Assembly: GCF_020990385.1 (NCBI RefSeq)
Contig: NZ_CP087597.1
Coordinates: 953,001-1,017,000 of the forward strand
Source of the DNA: Paracoccus sp. MA
Lineage (GTDB): Bacteria; Pseudomonadota; Alphaproteobacteria; Rhodobacterales; Rhodobacteraceae
Reading direction: 5' to 3'
DNA: 64,000 bases
Shown here: one piece after another, positions 1 through 13,043 of the stretch
Numbering within the stretch: position 1 is the first letter of the stretch
How the letters are laid out: each line of letters begins with the position of its first letter
Position numbers and translations under genes: made by a program
Notes under the pieces: model-generated
Told to the model about the DNA's origin: nothing
The model's input: the letters and a program-made list of their open reading frames with translations, nothing else
The model's database searches: none

Positions 1-6
1 CGACGA

Positions 7-2154
7 TCACGCGGCCTGCTGCGCCCGCTCGGCCTTGGCCTGCAGGCGGCGGGCATGCAGCACCGGCTCGGTATAGCCCGAGGGCTGCATGCGGCCCAGG
101 AAGACCAGGTCGCAGGCCGCCTGGAAGGCCACGCCGTCATAGCCGGGCGCCATGGGCAGATAGGCCGGGTCGCCGGCGTTCTGGCGGTCCACCACCGCGG
201 CCATCTTGCGGAAGGCATCCATGACCTGCCGGTCGGTGACGATGCCGTGATGCAGCCAGTTCGCCAGCGACTGGGCCGAGATGCGCAGCGTGGCGCGGTC
301 CTCCATCAGGCCCACGTCGTTGATGTCCGGCACCTTCGAGCAGCCGACCCCCTGGTCAATCCAGCGCACCACATAGCCAAGGATGCCCTGGCAATTGTTC
401 TCCAGCTCGCGGGCGATCTCCTCCTCGCTGTAGTTGCGGCCGCCGGCCAGGGGGATGGTCAGCAGGTCATCCAGCCGCGCGGGCCGGCGCAGGGCCGCGA
501 TCTGCGCCTGGCGGGCGAAGACGTCGACCTTGTGGTAATGCGTCGCGTGCAGGGTCGCTGCGGTCGGGCTGGGCACCCAGGCGGTGTTGGCGCCGGCCAT
601 GGGATGGGCGATCTTCTGCTCGAGCATCTCGGCCATGCGGTCCGGGATCGCCCACATGCCCTTGCCGATCTGCGCCTTGCCGGCCAGCCCGCAGGCCAGA
701 CCGATATCGACGTTGCGGTCCTCATAGGCGGAAATCCAGGGCTGGGTCTTCATCTCGCCCTTGGCGAGCATGGCGCCCGCCTCCATCGAGGTGTGGATCT
801 CGTCCCCGGTGCGGTCGAGGAAGCCGGTATTGATGAAGGCCACCCGGTGCTTCGCGGCACGGATGCATTCCTTGAGATTGGCCGAGGTGCGGCGCTCCTC
901 GTCCATGATGCCCAGCTTGACGGTGTGACGCGGCAGGCCCAGCACCTCCTCGACGAAATCGAAGGTCTCGGAGGCGAAGGTGACTTCCTCCGGCCCGTGC
1001 ATCTTGGGCTTGACCACATAGATCGACTGCGTGACCGAGTTCTTCGGCCCCGCGCGGTCCAGGTCGCGCTTGGCGCAAAGCGTGGTGACCATGGCGTCCA
1101 GCAGGCCCTCGAAGACCTCGTTGCCCTCGCGGTCCAGCACGGCCGGGGTGGTCATCAGGTGGCCGACATTGCGCACCAGCATCAGCGCCCGGCCCTTGGC
1201 GGTGACCTCCGAGCCGTCGGGCGCGGTGAAGGTCACGTCCGGGTTCAGGCGGCGGGTGAAGGTCTTGCCGCCCTTCTCGACCTCTTCGGCCAGGGTGCCG
1301 TCCATCAGGCCCAGCCAGTTGGCATAGGCCAGCGCCTTGTCCGCGCCGTCGACGCAGGCGACGGAATCCTCGCAATCCATGATCGCCGACAGCGCCGATT
1401 CGATCACGATGTCCGCGATGCCGGCCTTGTCCTGCCCGCCGACCGAGGTGGACGGATCGAGGACGATGCGGATCAGCAGCCCGTGGTTCTTCAGGAAGAT
1501 GTCGGTCGGATTTTCGGCCTCGCCGCGATGACCGGCGAACTTGGCGGCGTCGCGCAGTGCCGGGACCAGCGCGCCATTCCTGACCGACAGCCCGTCGATC
1601 CCGTCCCAGGAGCCCTCGGCCAGCGGCGCGGCGGTGTCGAGGAAATCGCGGCCCCAGGCGATCACCCGGTCGCCGCGCGCGGCGTCGTAGCCCTTGCCCT
1701 GCGGCAGGTCGCCCAGGGCATCGGTGCCGTAAAGGGCGTCATAAAGGCTGCCCCAGCGGGCATTGGCGGCGTTCAGCGCGTAGCGCGCATTGGTGATCGG
1801 CACCACCAGTTGCGGCCCCGCGATGCTGGAGAATTCCGGATCGGTCTCGGGGGTCTCGATCTGGAAATCCTCGCCCTCGGGGACCAGATAGCCGATCTCG
1901 GTCAGGAAATCGCGGTATGCGCCGGCATCCTTCGGCTCGGCGCGATGGGCGATATGCCAGGCGTCGATGGCCGATTGCAGCTCGTCGCGCTTGTCCAACA
2001 GCGCCCGGTTGCGGGGGCCGAACTCATGGATCAAAGTCGAGAGCCCTTCCCAGAAACGGCGCGGCTCGACGCCGCTGCCGGGCAGCGCACGTTCGTTGAT
2101 GAAGGCGGCAAGCGTCTCGTCGACCCGCAATCCTGCCTTTTCCACGCGACCCAT
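7..2154 (-). CDS. glcB: Malate synthase G
   Basis: Condenses glyoxylate with acetyl-CoA to malate in the glyoxylate cycle (cytosolic). The 715-residue product has the length of the monomeric G isoform (about 720) rather than the A isoform. Visible family signatures include [12 protein letters not shown] in the barrel, [10 protein letters not shown], and the C-terminal [16 protein letters not shown] block. The open frame extends upstream to 2226, but the ATG at 2154 was chosen because AAGGGG lies just 5' of it and the protein then begins MGRVEKAG, the usual G-type N terminus. It is monocistronic on the minus strand, and a near-perfect palindrome lies 94 bases upstream (2248-2266). Function certain from sequence similarity recalled; regulation inferred. 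Confidence 0.97.
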   Translation of the reverse strand: MGRVEKAGLRVDETLAAFINERALPGSGVEPRRFWEGLSTLIHEFGPRNRALLDKRDELQSAIDAWHIAHRAEPKDAGAYRDFLTEIGYLVPEGEDFQIETPETDPEFSSIAGPQLVVPITNARYALNAANARWGSLYDALYGTDALGDLPQGKGYDAARGDRVIAWGRDFLDTAAPLAEGSWDGIDGLSVRNGALVPALRDAAKFAGHRGEAENPTDIFLKNHGLLIRIVLDPSTSVGGQDKAGIADIVIESALSAIMDCEDSVACVDGADKALAYANWLGLMDGTLAEEVEKGGKTFTRRLNPDVTFTAPDGSEVTAKGRALMLVRNVGHLMTTPAVLDREGNEVFEGLLDAMVTTLCAKRDLDRAGPKNSVTQSIYVVKPKMHGPEEVTFASETFDFVEEVLGLPRHTVKLGIMDEERRTSANLKECIRAAKHRVAFINTGFLDRTGDEIHTSMEAGAMLAKGEMKTQPWISAYEDRNVDIGLACGLAGKAQIGKGMWAIPDRMAEMLEQKIAHPMAGANTAWVPSPTAATLHATHYHKVDVFARQAQIAALRRPARLDDLLTIPLAGGRNYSEEEIARELENNCQGILGYVVRWIDQGVGCSKVPDINDVGLMEDRATLRISAQSLANWLHHGIVTDRQVMDAFRKMAAVVDRQNAGDPAYLPMAPGYDGVAFQAACDLVFLGRMQPSGYTEPVLHARRLQAKAERAQQAA

Positions 2155-2247
2155 GGCATTTCCCCTTGCTTCAAATGTCCGGCTGGCTTGGTGCACCGTG
2201 GTATGCCAAACGGCCGCCCGTTTCAACCGGCCCGATCCTCAAGCGTT

Positions 2248-2266
2248 CCGCAATTCACTCTTGCGG
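2248..2266. promoter_or_regulatory. Palindrome upstream of glcB, candidate operator
   Basis: A perfect inverted repeat, CCGCAA, seven bases, TTGCGG, sits between the glcB start and the terminator of the next gene. Its symmetry and place suggest a regulator site for the glyoxylate-cycle gene. The regulator is unknown; this is inference from position and symmetry. Confidence 0.4.
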
Positions 2267-2279
2267 ATAAATTGAAAAT

Positions 2280-2305
2280 CCGCCGCCCGGAGGACCGGAC
2301 GGCGG
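2280..2305 (-). terminator. Intrinsic terminator of the 11-residue-repeat protein gene
   Basis: Hairpin with arms CCGCCG-x-CCGG and CCGG-x-CGGCGG directly after the stop at 2326. On the minus strand it is followed by ATTTTC. Confidence 0.6.
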
Positions 2306-2325
2306 CGTGCAGCCCCAAGGGGCGA

Positions 2326-2970
2326 TCAGTTGTTGGCCGGCGGCGGCGTGGTGGTGGTTTCACCGGCCGGAGGCGTGGTGGTCTCCGGCTCTTCCACGGT
2401 GATGGCGTCGTCCAGCGCCTCGCCGGCGTCCTGCATCGCCTCGCCCGTCGCCTCGGCGGCGCTCTCGGCGGCTTCCTGTGCAGAGGTCGCGGCCTCGCCC
2501 GCGGCTTCGGCGGCGTCCTGGGCGGCTTCGCCGGCCGCGCTGGTGGCGTCCTCGACCGCGTCGTTCACCGCGGTGCCGGCGGCATCTGCGGCATCCTCGG
2601 CGGCGGTGGCGGCCTCGCTGGCGGCTTCTCCCGCGGCTTCGGCGGCATCCTCGGCGGCGGTCGCCGCATCCGAGGCCGCGTCGGCGGCGGGCTCGGTCGT
2701 GGTGCCGATCGGCTCGGTGGTGGCGCCGTCGACGGGTTCGGTGGTGGTCACCGCGGCATCCTCGCCGGTGGTGGTCGCGCCCTGGTCGCGGCCCATGAAA
2801 TACTGCAGCACGAAATAGGCGATGGCCAGGGCCAGCAGGATGCCGATGATCAGCGGCAGCGGCGAGGCGCGACGCTCGACCGGCTCGACATAGGTTTCGG
2901 GCGCGGCGGCCGGGCGTTGCGGATCGGTGCCTTCCGTCCGTTTCGGATCGTTCGGGTCGTAATGGGCCAT
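2326..2970 (-). CDS. Membrane-anchored Ala/Glu-rich 11-residue-repeat protein, function unknown
   Basis: A 214-residue protein I cannot assign to a named family. Residues 1-36 are hydrophilic and Pro-rich, about 37-58 form one membrane segment (LPLIIGILLALAIAYFVLQY), 60-104 are Thr/Glu/Pro-rich, and 105-192 consist of eight back-to-back 11-residue units such as AAEDAAEAAGE and AAQDAAEAAGE. A TTTPP-type tail follows. The 11-residue period resembles LEA-group-3 or apolipoprotein amphipathic helices. The small N-terminal part is probably cytoplasmic and the repeat domain periplasmic, but no topology signal is decisive. It is divergent from pepN and has its own terminator. A function in envelope or desiccation stress would be speculation. 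Confidence 0.85.
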   Translation of the reverse strand: MAHYDPNDPKRTEGTDPQRPAAAPETYVEPVERRASPLPLIIGILLALAIAYFVLQYFMGRDQGATTTGEDAAVTTTEPVDGATTEPIGTTTEPAADAASDAATAAEDAAEAAGEAASEAATAAEDAADAAGTAVNDAVEDATSAAGEAAQDAAEAAGEAATSAQEAAESAAEATGEAMQDAGEALDDAITVEEPETTTPPAGETTTTPPPANN

Positions 2971-3119
2971 GCTTGTTCCTCGCTCTTCTGGTTGGCGCTT
3001 GCTGCTGGTCGGCCGGGACGGACCCCGGCTTGCGACCCGGCTATCCTGCGTCTAACACTTGGGTTTCGCACAAGTTCCCCTGTGCCGTCGATTTTTTTCA
3101 CCTGCCCGGAAGGTGCCGC

Positions 3120-5663
3120 ATGACCGTCACGCAATATCTCGCCGACTGGCGCCCCTATCCCTACGAGATCGCCGAGACCCGGCTGGAATTCGACCTCGTC
3201 CCCCGCGCGACGCGGGTGCGCTCGCAGATCGACTTCCGCCGCAAGGGCGCGGGCGACCTGGTGCTGGACGGGGCCGGGCTGAAGACGCTGTCGCTGGCGA
3301 TCGACGGCCGCCCGCTCGACCCCGCGCAAGCCGCGGGCGAGCGGCTGGTGATCCCCGCCGCCGACCTGCCCGACGCCTTCACCTTCGCCGCCGAGGTCGA
3401 GATCGACCCCGAGGCGAATACCGCGCTGGAGGGGCTTTACCTGTCGGGCGGCATGTTCTGCACGCAATGCGAGGCCGAGGGTTTCCGCCACATCACCTGG
3501 TATCCCGACCGCCCGGACGTGATGGCGCCCTTCCGCGTCACCATCCGCTCGGACAAGCCGGTGCTCTTGTCGAACGGCAACCCGGTCTCGCAGGCGCCGG
3601 GCCAGGCCGTCTGGCACGATCCCTGGCCGAAGCCCGCCTATCTGTTCGCGCTGGTCGCGGGGGATCTGGTGGCGGTCCCGGACAGCTTCACCACCATGTC
3701 GGGCCGCAAGGTGGCGCTGAACGTCTGGGTGCGCCCCGGCGACCAGGACCGCGCCGGCTATGCGATGGAATCGCTGATCCGCTCGATGAAATGGGACGAA
3801 GAGGCCTACGGGCGCGAATACGATCTCGACGTGTTCAACATCGTCGCGGTGGACGATTTCAACATGGGCGCGATGGAGAACAAGGGGCTGAACATCTTCA
3901 ACTCCAAGCTGGTGCTGGCCAGTGCCGAGACCGCGACCGACGGCGATTACGAGCGCATCGAGGGCGTGATCGGCCATGAATATTTCCACAACTGGACCGG
4001 CAACCGCATCACCTGCCGCGACTGGTTCCAGCTTTGCCTGAAGGAAGGGCTGACGGTGTTCCGCGACCAGCAGTTCACCAGCGACATGCGCTCGGCCGCG
4101 GTCAAGCGCATCCATGACGTGCAGACCCTGCGCGCCCGCCAGTTCCGCGAGGATGCGGGCCCCTTGGCGCATCCGCCGCGCCCCGATCATTACCAGGAGA
4201 TCAACAATTTCTACACCGCCACGGTCTATGAAAAGGGCGCCGAGGTCATCGGCATGCTCAAGCGGCTGGTGGGCGATCAGGGCTATCGCCGCGCGCTCGA
4301 CCTGTATTTCGACCGCCATGACGGCCAGGCCTGCACCATCGAGGACTGGATCAAGGTCTTCGAGGACGCCACCGGCCGCGACCTGACCCAGTTCAAGCAC
4401 TGGTATACCGATGCCGGCACGCCCCGGCTGGCGCTCTCCGAGGACTGGCAGAACGGCCGGCTTACCCTGAATTTCCGCCAGGAGACCGCGCCCACCCCCG
4501 GCCAGCCGGAAAAGCCGCCGCGGGTCATTCCCATCGCGCTCGGCCTGATCGGCCCCAATGGCGACGAGGTGCTGCCGACCACGGTGCTGGAGATGACCGA
4601 GGCCGAGCAGAGCTTCCATTTCGACGGGCTGGGCGCGCGGCCGGTGGTCTCGCTGCTGCGCGGCTTCTCGGCGCCGGTGACGGTCGCGCGCGAGATCGCC
4701 GCGGACGAGCAGGCGCTGCTGCTGGCGCATGACACCGACCCCTATGCGCGCTGGCAGGCCGGCCACGATCTGGCGCTGGACGGGCTGATCGCGCGGGCCG
4801 CCGGGGGCGAAGGCGGCACCGGGTTCAGCCGCGCCATCGGCGGGCTGCTGGACGATGCCGAGGCCGACCCCGCCTTCGCCGCGCTCTGCCTGGCGCTGCC
4901 CGGCGAGGAAGAGATCGCGACGACCATCGCCGCCCGCGGCCAGATCCCCGACCCCGACGCCATCCATGCCGGGCGCGAGGCGCTGGCCCGCGACATCGCC
5001 CAAACGCATGAGCCGGCGCTGGCCCGGCTCTACGAGGCGATGCAGACCCCCGGCCCCTACCGGCCCGATGCCGAGGGCGCGGCGCGGCGCAGCCTGCGCC
5101 TGGCCTGCCTGGGCCTGCTGTCGCGCATCGACGGCGGCGCGCGGGCCGAGGCGCTGTTCGACGCCGCCTCGAACATGACCGAGCGGCAGGGGGCGCTGGA
5201 ATGCCTGATCGCCGCCGGCCGGGATGCCGAGGCGCTTGCCGCCTTTGCGCGGGAATTCGCCGGGAACCGGCTGGTCATGGACAAGTGGTTCATGGTCCAG
5301 CCGCTGCGCGCCGCGCCCGGCCGCGCCGTGGCCCGCGCCCGCGACCTTGCCGCGCGGCCGGATTTCGACTGGAAGAACCCCAACCGCTTCCGCGCCCTGA
5401 TCGGCGGGCTGACCGCGAACCATGCCGCCTTCCACGCCGCCGACGGCTCGGGCTACGATTTCACCGTGGACTGGCTGATGCGGCTCGATCCGGTGAACCC
5501 GCAGACCACGGCGCGCCTGTGCTCGGCCTTCGAGACCTGGACGCGCTACGATGCCGGCAGGCAGGCCCATGCCCGCGCCGCGCTCGGCCGGCTGGCCGCC
5601 ATGCCCGGGCTGTCGCGCAATACCTCCGAGATGGTTACGCGCATCCTTGCCGGTGGCGCCTGA
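3120..5663 (+). CDS. pepN: Aminopeptidase N (M1 zinc metallopeptidase)
   Basis: Cytosolic aminopeptidase that removes N-terminal residues from peptides. The 847-residue product matches the proteobacterial PepN length. GAMEN (residues 250-254) binds the substrate amino end, and HEYFH (286-290) with the downstream KEGLTVF glutamate makes the zinc site. The long C-terminal helical domain is present. The frame opens earlier, at 2973, but the ATG at 3120 gives the family N terminus MTVTQYLADWRPYPY. It is followed 53 bases later by an acyltransferase on the same strand, so a two-gene unit is possible. Confidence 0.97.
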   Translation: MTVTQYLADWRPYPYEIAETRLEFDLVPRATRVRSQIDFRRKGAGDLVLDGAGLKTLSLAIDGRPLDPAQAAGERLVIPAADLPDAFTFAAEVEIDPEANTALEGLYLSGGMFCTQCEAEGFRHITWYPDRPDVMAPFRVTIRSDKPVLLSNGNPVSQAPGQAVWHDPWPKPAYLFALVAGDLVAVPDSFTTMSGRKVALNVWVRPGDQDRAGYAMESLIRSMKWDEEAYGREYDLDVFNIVAVDDFNMGAMENKGLNIFNSKLVLASAETATDGDYERIEGVIGHEYFHNWTGNRITCRDWFQLCLKEGLTVFRDQQFTSDMRSAAVKRIHDVQTLRARQFREDAGPLAHPPRPDHYQEINNFYTATVYEKGAEVIGMLKRLVGDQGYRRALDLYFDRHDGQACTIEDWIKVFEDATGRDLTQFKHWYTDAGTPRLALSEDWQNGRLTLNFRQETAPTPGQPEKPPRVIPIALGLIGPNGDEVLPTTVLEMTEAEQSFHFDGLGARPVVSLLRGFSAPVTVAREIAADEQALLLAHDTDPYARWQAGHDLALDGLIARAAGGEGGTGFSRAIGGLLDDAEADPAFAALCLALPGEEEIATTIAARGQIPDPDAIHAGREALARDIAQTHEPALARLYEAMQTPGPYRPDAEGAARRSLRLACLGLLSRIDGGARAEALFDAASNMTERQGALECLIAAGRDAEALAAFAREFAGNRLVMDKWFMVQPLRAAPGRAVARARDLAARPDFDWKNPNRFRALIGGLTANHAAFHAADGSGYDFTVDWLMRLDPVNPQTTARLCSAFETWTRYDAGRQAHARAALGRLAAMPGLSRNTSEMVTRILAGGA

Positions 5664-5716
5664 CCCCGGTCGAACCACCCTTGCGGGTATCCGGCGGGCG
5701 CGGCAATACTGGCCCC

Positions 5717-6622
5717 ATGGATGCCCGCGAGGACATGAAACGCCGTCTCGATCCGCTGATTGCCGAGCGGGCGCCCTGGCTTTTTTCGGGCCGGAGGCAC
5801 CACGCTCTGGCGCGTCGGGCGCTGATGTGGCTCCTGCGCTATCCGCGCACGCTGGACCTGGCGGCCGAATACCGCGACCTGCCGACGGACGAGGTCATGC
5901 GCCGCATTGCCGCGCTGATCCTGCGCGACCTGCGGGTCGAGGGACTCGAGCATATCCCGGCCACCGGCCCGGCGCTGATCGTCTCGAACCACCCGACCGG
6001 CATCGCCGACGGCATCATGCTGAACGCGGTGATCGCGGCGGTGCGCGACGACCTGTTCGTCTATGCCAATCACGACATCCTGCGCATCCTGCCGCAATTC
6101 GACAGCCTGATCGCCCCGGTGGAATGGCGCGTCGAAAAGCGCAGCCACGCCAAGACCCGCGCCACCATGGATTACACGCGCGAGGCGCTGGGACGCGGGC
6201 GGATCGGCCTGATCTTTCCCTCGGGCCGGCTGGCCAAGCGCCGCGGCCTGACGCTGCACGAACGGCCCTGGATGGCCAGCGCGGCAATGATCGCGAAGAA
6301 GTTCGACGCGCCGATCATCCCGCTGCGCATCCGCGCCCGGAACTCGGCGCTGTTCTACCTGCTCGACGCGATCCACCCGACGCTGCGCGACGTGACGCTG
6401 TTCAACGAGGTGCTGAACAAGGCGGGCCAGCCCTTCCGCGTGACCATCGGCCCCCCGATCCCGGCCGCGTCGCTGCCCGGCCGCAGCGAGGACGGCATCG
6501 CGCTGCTGCGGGACGCGGTTCTGGCCCTGCCCGCGCCGGGCCAGAACGCCGTGCGCATGTCGCAGATCCGCGGGCTGTTCCAGCGCCGCCACGCGCTCGC
6601 CAAGCCGCGCCCGATCGAGTGA
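5717..6622 (+). CDS. PlsC-family 1-acylglycerol-3-phosphate acyltransferase-like protein
   Basis: A 301-residue membrane-associated acyltransferase, probably acting in phospholipid or related lipid acylation. The acceptor-site block reads SNHPTGIADG and the phosphate-binding block IFPSGRLAKRRG. Between the catalytic His and Asp there are five residues (H-PTGIA-D) rather than the canonical four. The rest of the fold (residues about 75-260) is as expected. Substrate is unknown, so I give no gene symbol. It lies 53 bases after pepN, and a long inverted repeat (6650-6724) follows the stop and probably ends the transcript. Confidence 0.85.
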   Translation: MDAREDMKRRLDPLIAERAPWLFSGRRHHALARRALMWLLRYPRTLDLAAEYRDLPTDEVMRRIAALILRDLRVEGLEHIPATGPALIVSNHPTGIADGIMLNAVIAAVRDDLFVYANHDILRILPQFDSLIAPVEWRVEKRSHAKTRATMDYTREALGRGRIGLIFPSGRLAKRRGLTLHERPWMASAAMIAKKFDAPIIPLRIRARNSALFYLLDAIHPTLRDVTLFNEVLNKAGQPFRVTIGPPIPAASLPGRSEDGIALLRDAVLALPAPGQNAVRMSQIRGLFQRRHALAKPRPIE

Positions 6623-6649
6623 GGGGCGACGCCGCCGGGACTGAAAACT

Positions 6650-6724
6650 CGCAGGAGTATTTGGGAAACGGTGAAAAGCGGTGCGGCGCCAATGCCCTTC
6701 ACCGTTTCCCAAAATACTCCTGCG
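6650..6724. repeat. Intergenic Rhodobacteraceae-type repeat in inverted pair
   Basis: Two 26-27 base arms (6650-6675 and 6698-6724) are inverted copies of an element reading CGCAGGAGTATTTGGG then AAACGGTGAA, separated by 22 bases. The arms pair except for one extra A. It lies between the convergent acyltransferase and proB genes, so it could serve as a bidirectional terminator. The same core occurs at 34846-34917. Confidence 0.8.
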
Positions 6725-6758
6725 ACCGTGACGCCCAAGCTTGGTGCGAAAACGGGGC

Positions 6759-9372
<2,614 letters not shown>

Positions 9373-9385
9373 ACCCGATCCGCCC

Positions 9386-9413
9386 TTAACATTCCGGCAA
9401 TCGGGTCTAGATA
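9386..9413 (+). promoter_or_regulatory. Candidate sigma-70 promoter for selO
   Basis: TTAACA (-35) and TAGATA (-10) with a 16-base spacer, 20 bases before the selO start codon. Confidence 0.5.
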
Positions 9414-9433
9414 ATGTTCGAATGGAGGGCGCG

Positions 9434-10849
9434 ATGATCCACTTCGACAACAGCTATGCCCGACTGCCGGAAGGTTTCTTCACCCGCACCCGTCCGACGC
9501 CGGTGCGCGACCCGAAGCTGGTGGCGCTGAACCGGCCGCTGGCCGAGCGTCTCGGCCTCGATGCCGATTGGCTTGCCGGACCCGAAGGGGTGGCGATGCT
9601 GGCCGGCAACGACCTGCCCGAAGGGGCCGAGCCCATCGCCCAGGCCTATGCCGGCCACCAGTTCGGCGGCTTCGTGCCGCAGCTGGGCGATGGGCGCGCG
9701 GTGCTGCTGGGCGAGGTGGTGGCGCCGGACGGCGCGCGCTTCGACATCCAGCTGAAGGGCGCGGGCCCGACGCCCTTCTCGCGCCGCGGCGACGGCCGGG
9801 CCTGGCTGGGCCCGGTGCTGCGCGAATACCTGGTCAGCGAGTTCATGGCCGCCTTCGGCATCCCGACGACGCGGGCATTGGCCGCCGTCACCACCGGCGA
9901 GACGGTGATCCGCGAGACGCTGCTGCCCGGCGCGGTGCTGACCCGCGTCGCTTCCAGCCATATCCGCGTCGGCACCTTCGAATTCTACGCCGCCCGCGGC
10001 GACCGCGAGCGGCTGCAGCTGCTGGCCGATCACGTCATCGCCCGGCACTATCCCGAGGCATCCGGCGCGGCGGACCTGCTGCAGCGCGTGGTCGAGCGGC
10101 AGGCGGCCACCATCGCCGGCTGGATGGCGCTCGGCTTCATCCACGGGGTGATGAATACCGACAACATGTCGATCTCGGGCGAGACCATCGACTACGGCCC
10201 CTGCGCCTTCATGGACGGCTACCGGCCCGACAAGGTATTCAGCTCGATCGACGCCCATGGCCGCTATGCCTGGAACGAGCAGCCGAACATCGCGGTCTGG
10301 AACCTGGCGCAATTCGCCAGCTGCCTGGTGCCGCTGATGGGCAATGACGAGGCGGCGGTGGCCGAGGCGACGCGCATCGTCCACAGCTTCCCGGACCTCT
10401 ATCAGGCCGAATGGCTGAAACGCTTCGCCGCCAAGCTGGGCATCGCCGCGCCGCGCCCCGAGGATCGCGCGCTGATCGAGCGGCTCTTGACGCTGATGGC
10501 GGCCGAGGAGGCGGATTTCACCCGCAGCTTCGCCGGGCTGGCGGACGGTCGCGCGCGCGAGGAATTCGCCGCGCCCCAGCAGTTCGACGCCTGGGCCGAG
10601 GGCTGGCAGGCGCGCATCCGCGACCTGCCGGACGCCGCAGCGGTCATGGCCCGCGCCAATCCGCGCCGCATCCCGCGCAACCACCGCATCGAGGAAGCCA
10701 TCGCCGCCGGGCGCGAGGGCGATTACGCGCCCTTCCACGCGCTCGACGCGGCGTTGCGCGCGCCCTTCGAGGACCGGCCGGAATGGCAGCCCTATGCGCT
10801 GGCCCCGGCGCCCGAGGAGATCGTCCGCCGCACCTTCTGCGGCACCTGA
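9434..10849 (+). CDS. selO: SelO/YdiU pseudokinase-fold protein AMPylase
   Basis: Transfers AMP from ATP to Ser, Thr or Tyr of proteins, an activity established for SelO in the oxidative stress response. The 471-residue protein carries the family hallmarks [19 protein letters not shown] near residue 75 and [10 protein letters not shown] then [10 protein letters not shown] in the inverted-kinase core. An ATG at 9422 is in frame, but the GGAGGG inside the next codons is an excellent ribosome binding site for the ATG at 9434. It is followed 18 bases later by an EEP-family gene on the same strand. Confidence 0.95.
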   Translation: MIHFDNSYARLPEGFFTRTRPTPVRDPKLVALNRPLAERLGLDADWLAGPEGVAMLAGNDLPEGAEPIAQAYAGHQFGGFVPQLGDGRAVLLGEVVAPDGARFDIQLKGAGPTPFSRRGDGRAWLGPVLREYLVSEFMAAFGIPTTRALAAVTTGETVIRETLLPGAVLTRVASSHIRVGTFEFYAARGDRERLQLLADHVIARHYPEASGAADLLQRVVERQAATIAGWMALGFIHGVMNTDNMSISGETIDYGPCAFMDGYRPDKVFSSIDAHGRYAWNEQPNIAVWNLAQFASCLVPLMGNDEAAVAEATRIVHSFPDLYQAEWLKRFAAKLGIAAPRPEDRALIERLLTLMAAEEADFTRSFAGLADGRAREEFAAPQQFDAWAEGWQARIRDLPDAAAVMARANPRRIPRNHRIEEAIAAGREGDYAPFHALDAALRAPFEDRPEWQPYALAPAPEEIVRRTFCGT

Positions 10850-10867
10850 GCAGCAGCGAAAGGCCCC

Positions 10868-11650
10868 ATGCCGAAAAGCCCCGACCAACTGAGACTGGCC
10901 AGCTACAACCTGCACAAGTGCCGCGGCATGACCGGCCCGCACGCACCCGAACGCAACCTTGCCGTCATCGCCGAACTGGGCGCCGACGTGATCGCCCTGC
11001 AAGAGGTGGATTTCCGCTTCGGCGCCCGGCCCGAGGCGCTGCCGCGCAAGCTGATCGAAAAGACCACCGGCATGGTGCCCGCCCCGTTCATCGGCACCGG
11101 CGAGAATTCGCTGGGCTGGCACGGGCAGACCATCCTGTTGCGGCCGGAACTGCGCGACAAGGCGGCGATCCGCCGCCTGCCGCTGCCGGGGATCGAACCG
11201 CGCGGCGCGCTGGTGCTGCGCCTGCCGGGGCTGACGGTGGTGGCGGTGCATCTGGGGCTGATCCGCTCGTCGCGCCGCGCGCAGCTGTCGCGCATCATCG
11301 CCCAGGCCCGGCGTATCGGCCACGACCGGATGGCGCTGACCGGCGATTTCAACGAATGGCACGATTCGCGCGGGCTCGAGGCGCTGGAGGCGCTGCGCGT
11401 CGTCACCCCGGGCCCCAGCTGGCCCGCGCCCTTCCCGCGCCTGCGCTATGACCGCTTCGCCGTCTCGCGCAGCATCGAGGTGCTGGATTGCGGCGTCCTC
11501 GACAACGAGACCGCGCGGCAGGCCTCTGACCATCTGCCGGTCTGGGCCGACCTGGCGGTCAACGCGCATGAGGAGGTGCCCTGCGGCTATCACCCGGCGC
11601 GCATCACCTCGCGCATTCCCGGCCAGGATGGGATTGCCGGGACAGAATGA
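10868..11650 (+). CDS. Endonuclease/exonuclease/phosphatase (EEP) family hydrolase
   Basis: A 260-residue metal-dependent phosphodiesterase of the DNase I-like fold. Visible active-site blocks are SYNLHKCRG (Asn near the N terminus), LQEVDFRFG (metal Glu), HLGL, GDFNEW (Asp/Asn) and SDHLPVW (terminal Asp-His). There is no signal peptide, so it acts in the cytosol. The substrate (nucleic acid, phospholipid head group or inositol phosphate) cannot be told. It is 18 bases after selO and probably co-transcribed. Confidence 0.88.
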   Translation: MPKSPDQLRLASYNLHKCRGMTGPHAPERNLAVIAELGADVIALQEVDFRFGARPEALPRKLIEKTTGMVPAPFIGTGENSLGWHGQTILLRPELRDKAAIRRLPLPGIEPRGALVLRLPGLTVVAVHLGLIRSSRRAQLSRIIAQARRIGHDRMALTGDFNEWHDSRGLEALEALRVVTPGPSWPAPFPRLRYDRFAVSRSIEVLDCGVLDNETARQASDHLPVWADLAVNAHEEVPCGYHPARITSRIPGQDGIAGTE

Positions 11651-12994
<1,344 letters not shown>

Positions 12995-13016
12995 GCCCCG
13001 CGACACCCGAATGACG

Positions 13017-13043
13017 AAGGGCGGCCCCGCTGGCCGCCCTTTT
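13017..13043. terminator. Bidirectional terminator between eno and the NDUFAF6-like gene
   Basis: Hairpin AAGGGCGGCC, loop, GGCCGCCCTTTT between convergent genes, with T-runs on both strands. Confidence 0.8.

Noticed and set aside
55..3123. Long open frame antisense to glcB, and similar long antisense frames at 2850-5678 and 9407-13006
   Set aside because: They mirror recognised genes (glcB, pepN, selO-eno). Translations are His/Gly/Arg-rich without domains, as expected from a high-GC reverse strand.
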